Assembly (NCBI GenBank): GCA_008921705.1
Contig: VFFE01007013.1
Span: 80,231 to 144,230 of the forward strand
Source: Burhinus oedicnemus
Taxonomy: Eukaryota; Chordata; Aves; Charadriiformes; Burhinidae
Length of the DNA: 64,000 nucleotides
Reading direction: 5' to 3'
The notes under the pieces were generated by a model, which saw nothing but the letters and a program-made list of their open reading frames with translations, had not been told where the DNA came from and searched no databases. Positions 62,201-64,000 of the stretch are shown here, piece by piece; positions within the stretch are counted from its first letter, which is position 1, and every line of letters begins with the position of its first letter. The position numbers and the translations under genes are program-made.

Positions 62201-64000
62201 GTTCTATTTGTTTTCTGGCTTTTGCCCTGGGTTATTGATAAAACACATTTCCCAAGCAGGTTTGAAAGATTAACCCTAGGAGGCAAGTGCATCTGAAATA
62301 CATTAATTCCTGTAGATGAATGGATATCGCTTAAACCTGTGTTGAACTGTCCAAGTAGTCAAGGAATGGGGACAATATATTTTCTGGCAATTAGATAAAT
62401 AAACAGCAAAAGTTCATATCGATTTGATATACAGTAACTCAAATCACACAGGAGATTTCAAATGAACAAACTAATTGTCTGAGAATCATTTTAACAGGGC
62501 TTTTATGTTCTAAACAGCTTTGGAATAGTTAGATGTTGATGGACTGATACATACAGGCATGTTCAAGCAGATGAGAAGAAAGAGGCAAGAGAAGACTCCA
62601 TGTTGCCTAATTTTGAAAGAATTTACTTTAGTATCTTCTAGTACTTCCATATAAAGTAAAGAAGATCAAGATACAGGGATATCTATGCATAGAAAACTCT
62701 TGGATGTAGTTCTTCTGGTCTTAAATATTTACCCTTTGACTACTGTGTAAGGAATTGAAGTTTCCTTTTCTTTAAATCTGTTAGTTGAACTACAAGTTTG
62801 CTTTCTTGTGAATGATCTCTCCACAGTGGCAGGCTGTGTTATGAAACAGTTTAGGTGACTGTGCACATACATAGCGCTCTTTACAAATGCTAAACCAGCC
62901 TGTGAAAACATAAATGCCATGGCAGGCAGTGGACCATATCTTTCCAGCTACATCTCAACTTTCTTCTCATGGTTGAAGAAGCTTCCCAAGGCATCCAGTC
63001 TAGTATGCTTGAACATGTAGCCAAACTACTTAAAGGATTAATAAATACTAATCACTGGGAGAGTTTCAGCTTCTTATAATGCCATTTCAATTAATTAATC
63101 AATGTTCCCCAGAACCTGTTAGAGCTTGGTTGAACGGGATACTGGAGTCTGAATGAACAGCAACCTGGACGGACATGCAAGTATCATGTCTGAATTCAGA
63201 GTATGCAGCAGGATCTTTTGTTACTTACTTTTCTAGACCCATTCACTATACATATGCGGATGTTTTGGGAGTTCTTCCTGTTCTTTTTCTTTCTCTCCTC
63301 ATTGTCAGTTGGTGCCATGGAGGAAACACAAGTGCAGTCAGTTATTTCCAAGGCAGTCATGAAGCTGTCTGTGACATGCTGGGGAAACGTTTCTCAAGCA
63401 CCTGTTGCTGTTTAGGAATGGCTGGAAACTTAATGAGCCCCTGAATGTGTTCCCCTGTGTCACTCAGGAAGCGAGTAAGGCACCTAAACACAGAATATTA
63501 ACTCATCGCTCTGATATCTGACGCCAAGCAGACACAGAATATTTTCTATGAAACACAAACTTCATGTATCTGTTTTATCTCATAACTTGCATGGGATGAT
63601 ATGTACAAAGCAGCACGCACTTACTGTAATGGAAATCGTGCATACCCTTATTCATTGTAATGTCAGACATCTCTCTAATCCATTATGTTGCATTTTCTGG
63701 CATTTGGGCAGTACAGTCCTCAACTTCATCACTGCAGTGGGAAGCCTTCACAGAACACAAGCCTTTTCTCAGTAGCAGCACTTTATGCAGGATCTGGCTT
63801 TTCTTTAGCTTTTCTGGCATTTCTCCCTCTGTTTTTAAAACAAATACTGAAACAAAGCTTGAGAGTGCAACTAAGTTTTTATTCTGTCGTGTTCAAGAAA
63901 ACTTCCATTGAATGATTTGGCACGAGAAAAGAAAGGCTGCTTAGCTCTTCTGGTTTTGGGAGGTAGGGAAAGTTTTCCATGTTTTCAAATCCAGTGGAAC
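59278..64000. other. COL25A1 intron, continues past the window
   Basis: 4.7 kb of AT-rich sequence after the last exon. No further collagen exon, transposon or RNA gene recognised; short open frames at 63175-63915 look random. Confidence 0.8.

Overview
This is vertebrate genomic DNA, most likely from a bird. It is intron-dominated, with small exons and canonical GT/AG borders. Recognisable repeats are few; three 5'-truncated CR1 LINE copies carry the ATTCTATG-type 3' octamer repeats typical of birds and other sauropsids. CR1 is also found in turtles and crocodilians, so 'bird' is an inference from sparse repeats, not proof. There is no sign of bacterial genes, CRISPR arrays, tRNAs or rRNAs.

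From about 5.1 kb to 59.3 kb the + strand carries 13 consecutive coding exons of COL25A1 (collagen XXV alpha 1, CLAC-P), a type II transmembrane collagen. The exons total 582 nt, or 194 codons. Every exon is a multiple of 3, twelve of the thirteen start with a Gly codon, and all are in phase 0 at both ends. They cover the end of a first collagenous stretch, a 24-residue non-collagenous exon (starts [10 protein letters not shown], ends KRRLIK), and the first part of the following collagenous domain. The 5' exons (cytoplasmic, membrane and furin-site part) and the 3' exons are not in the window.

Upstream of COL25A1, at 1.2 to 3.4 kb on the same strand, are exons of an unrelated gene, TBCK (TBC1 domain-containing kinase): ten bases of one exon beside an assembly gap at 1136-1185, a complete 63-nt exon, and a complete 127-nt exon. 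Together they encode the start of the TBC RabGAP domain, including both catalytic finger motifs (IxxDxxR and YxQ). The next TBCK exon does not follow; COL25A1 exons appear 1.7 kb later with no gap of Ns between. This junction of two genes that are separate in human is the most notable feature. It could be a scaffold misjoin, a partial TBCK duplication placed in a COL25A1 intron, or a true rearrangement.

The remainder is intron. It holds three CR1 fragments (27.9, 41.3 and 42.4 kb), simple repeats and homopolymers, a 20-bp tandem repeat at 20.75 kb, a GC-rich block near 15.2 kb, a G-run cluster at 43.66 kb, and an X-box-like motif at 47.17 kb. Most long open frames in the introns look like chance frames.
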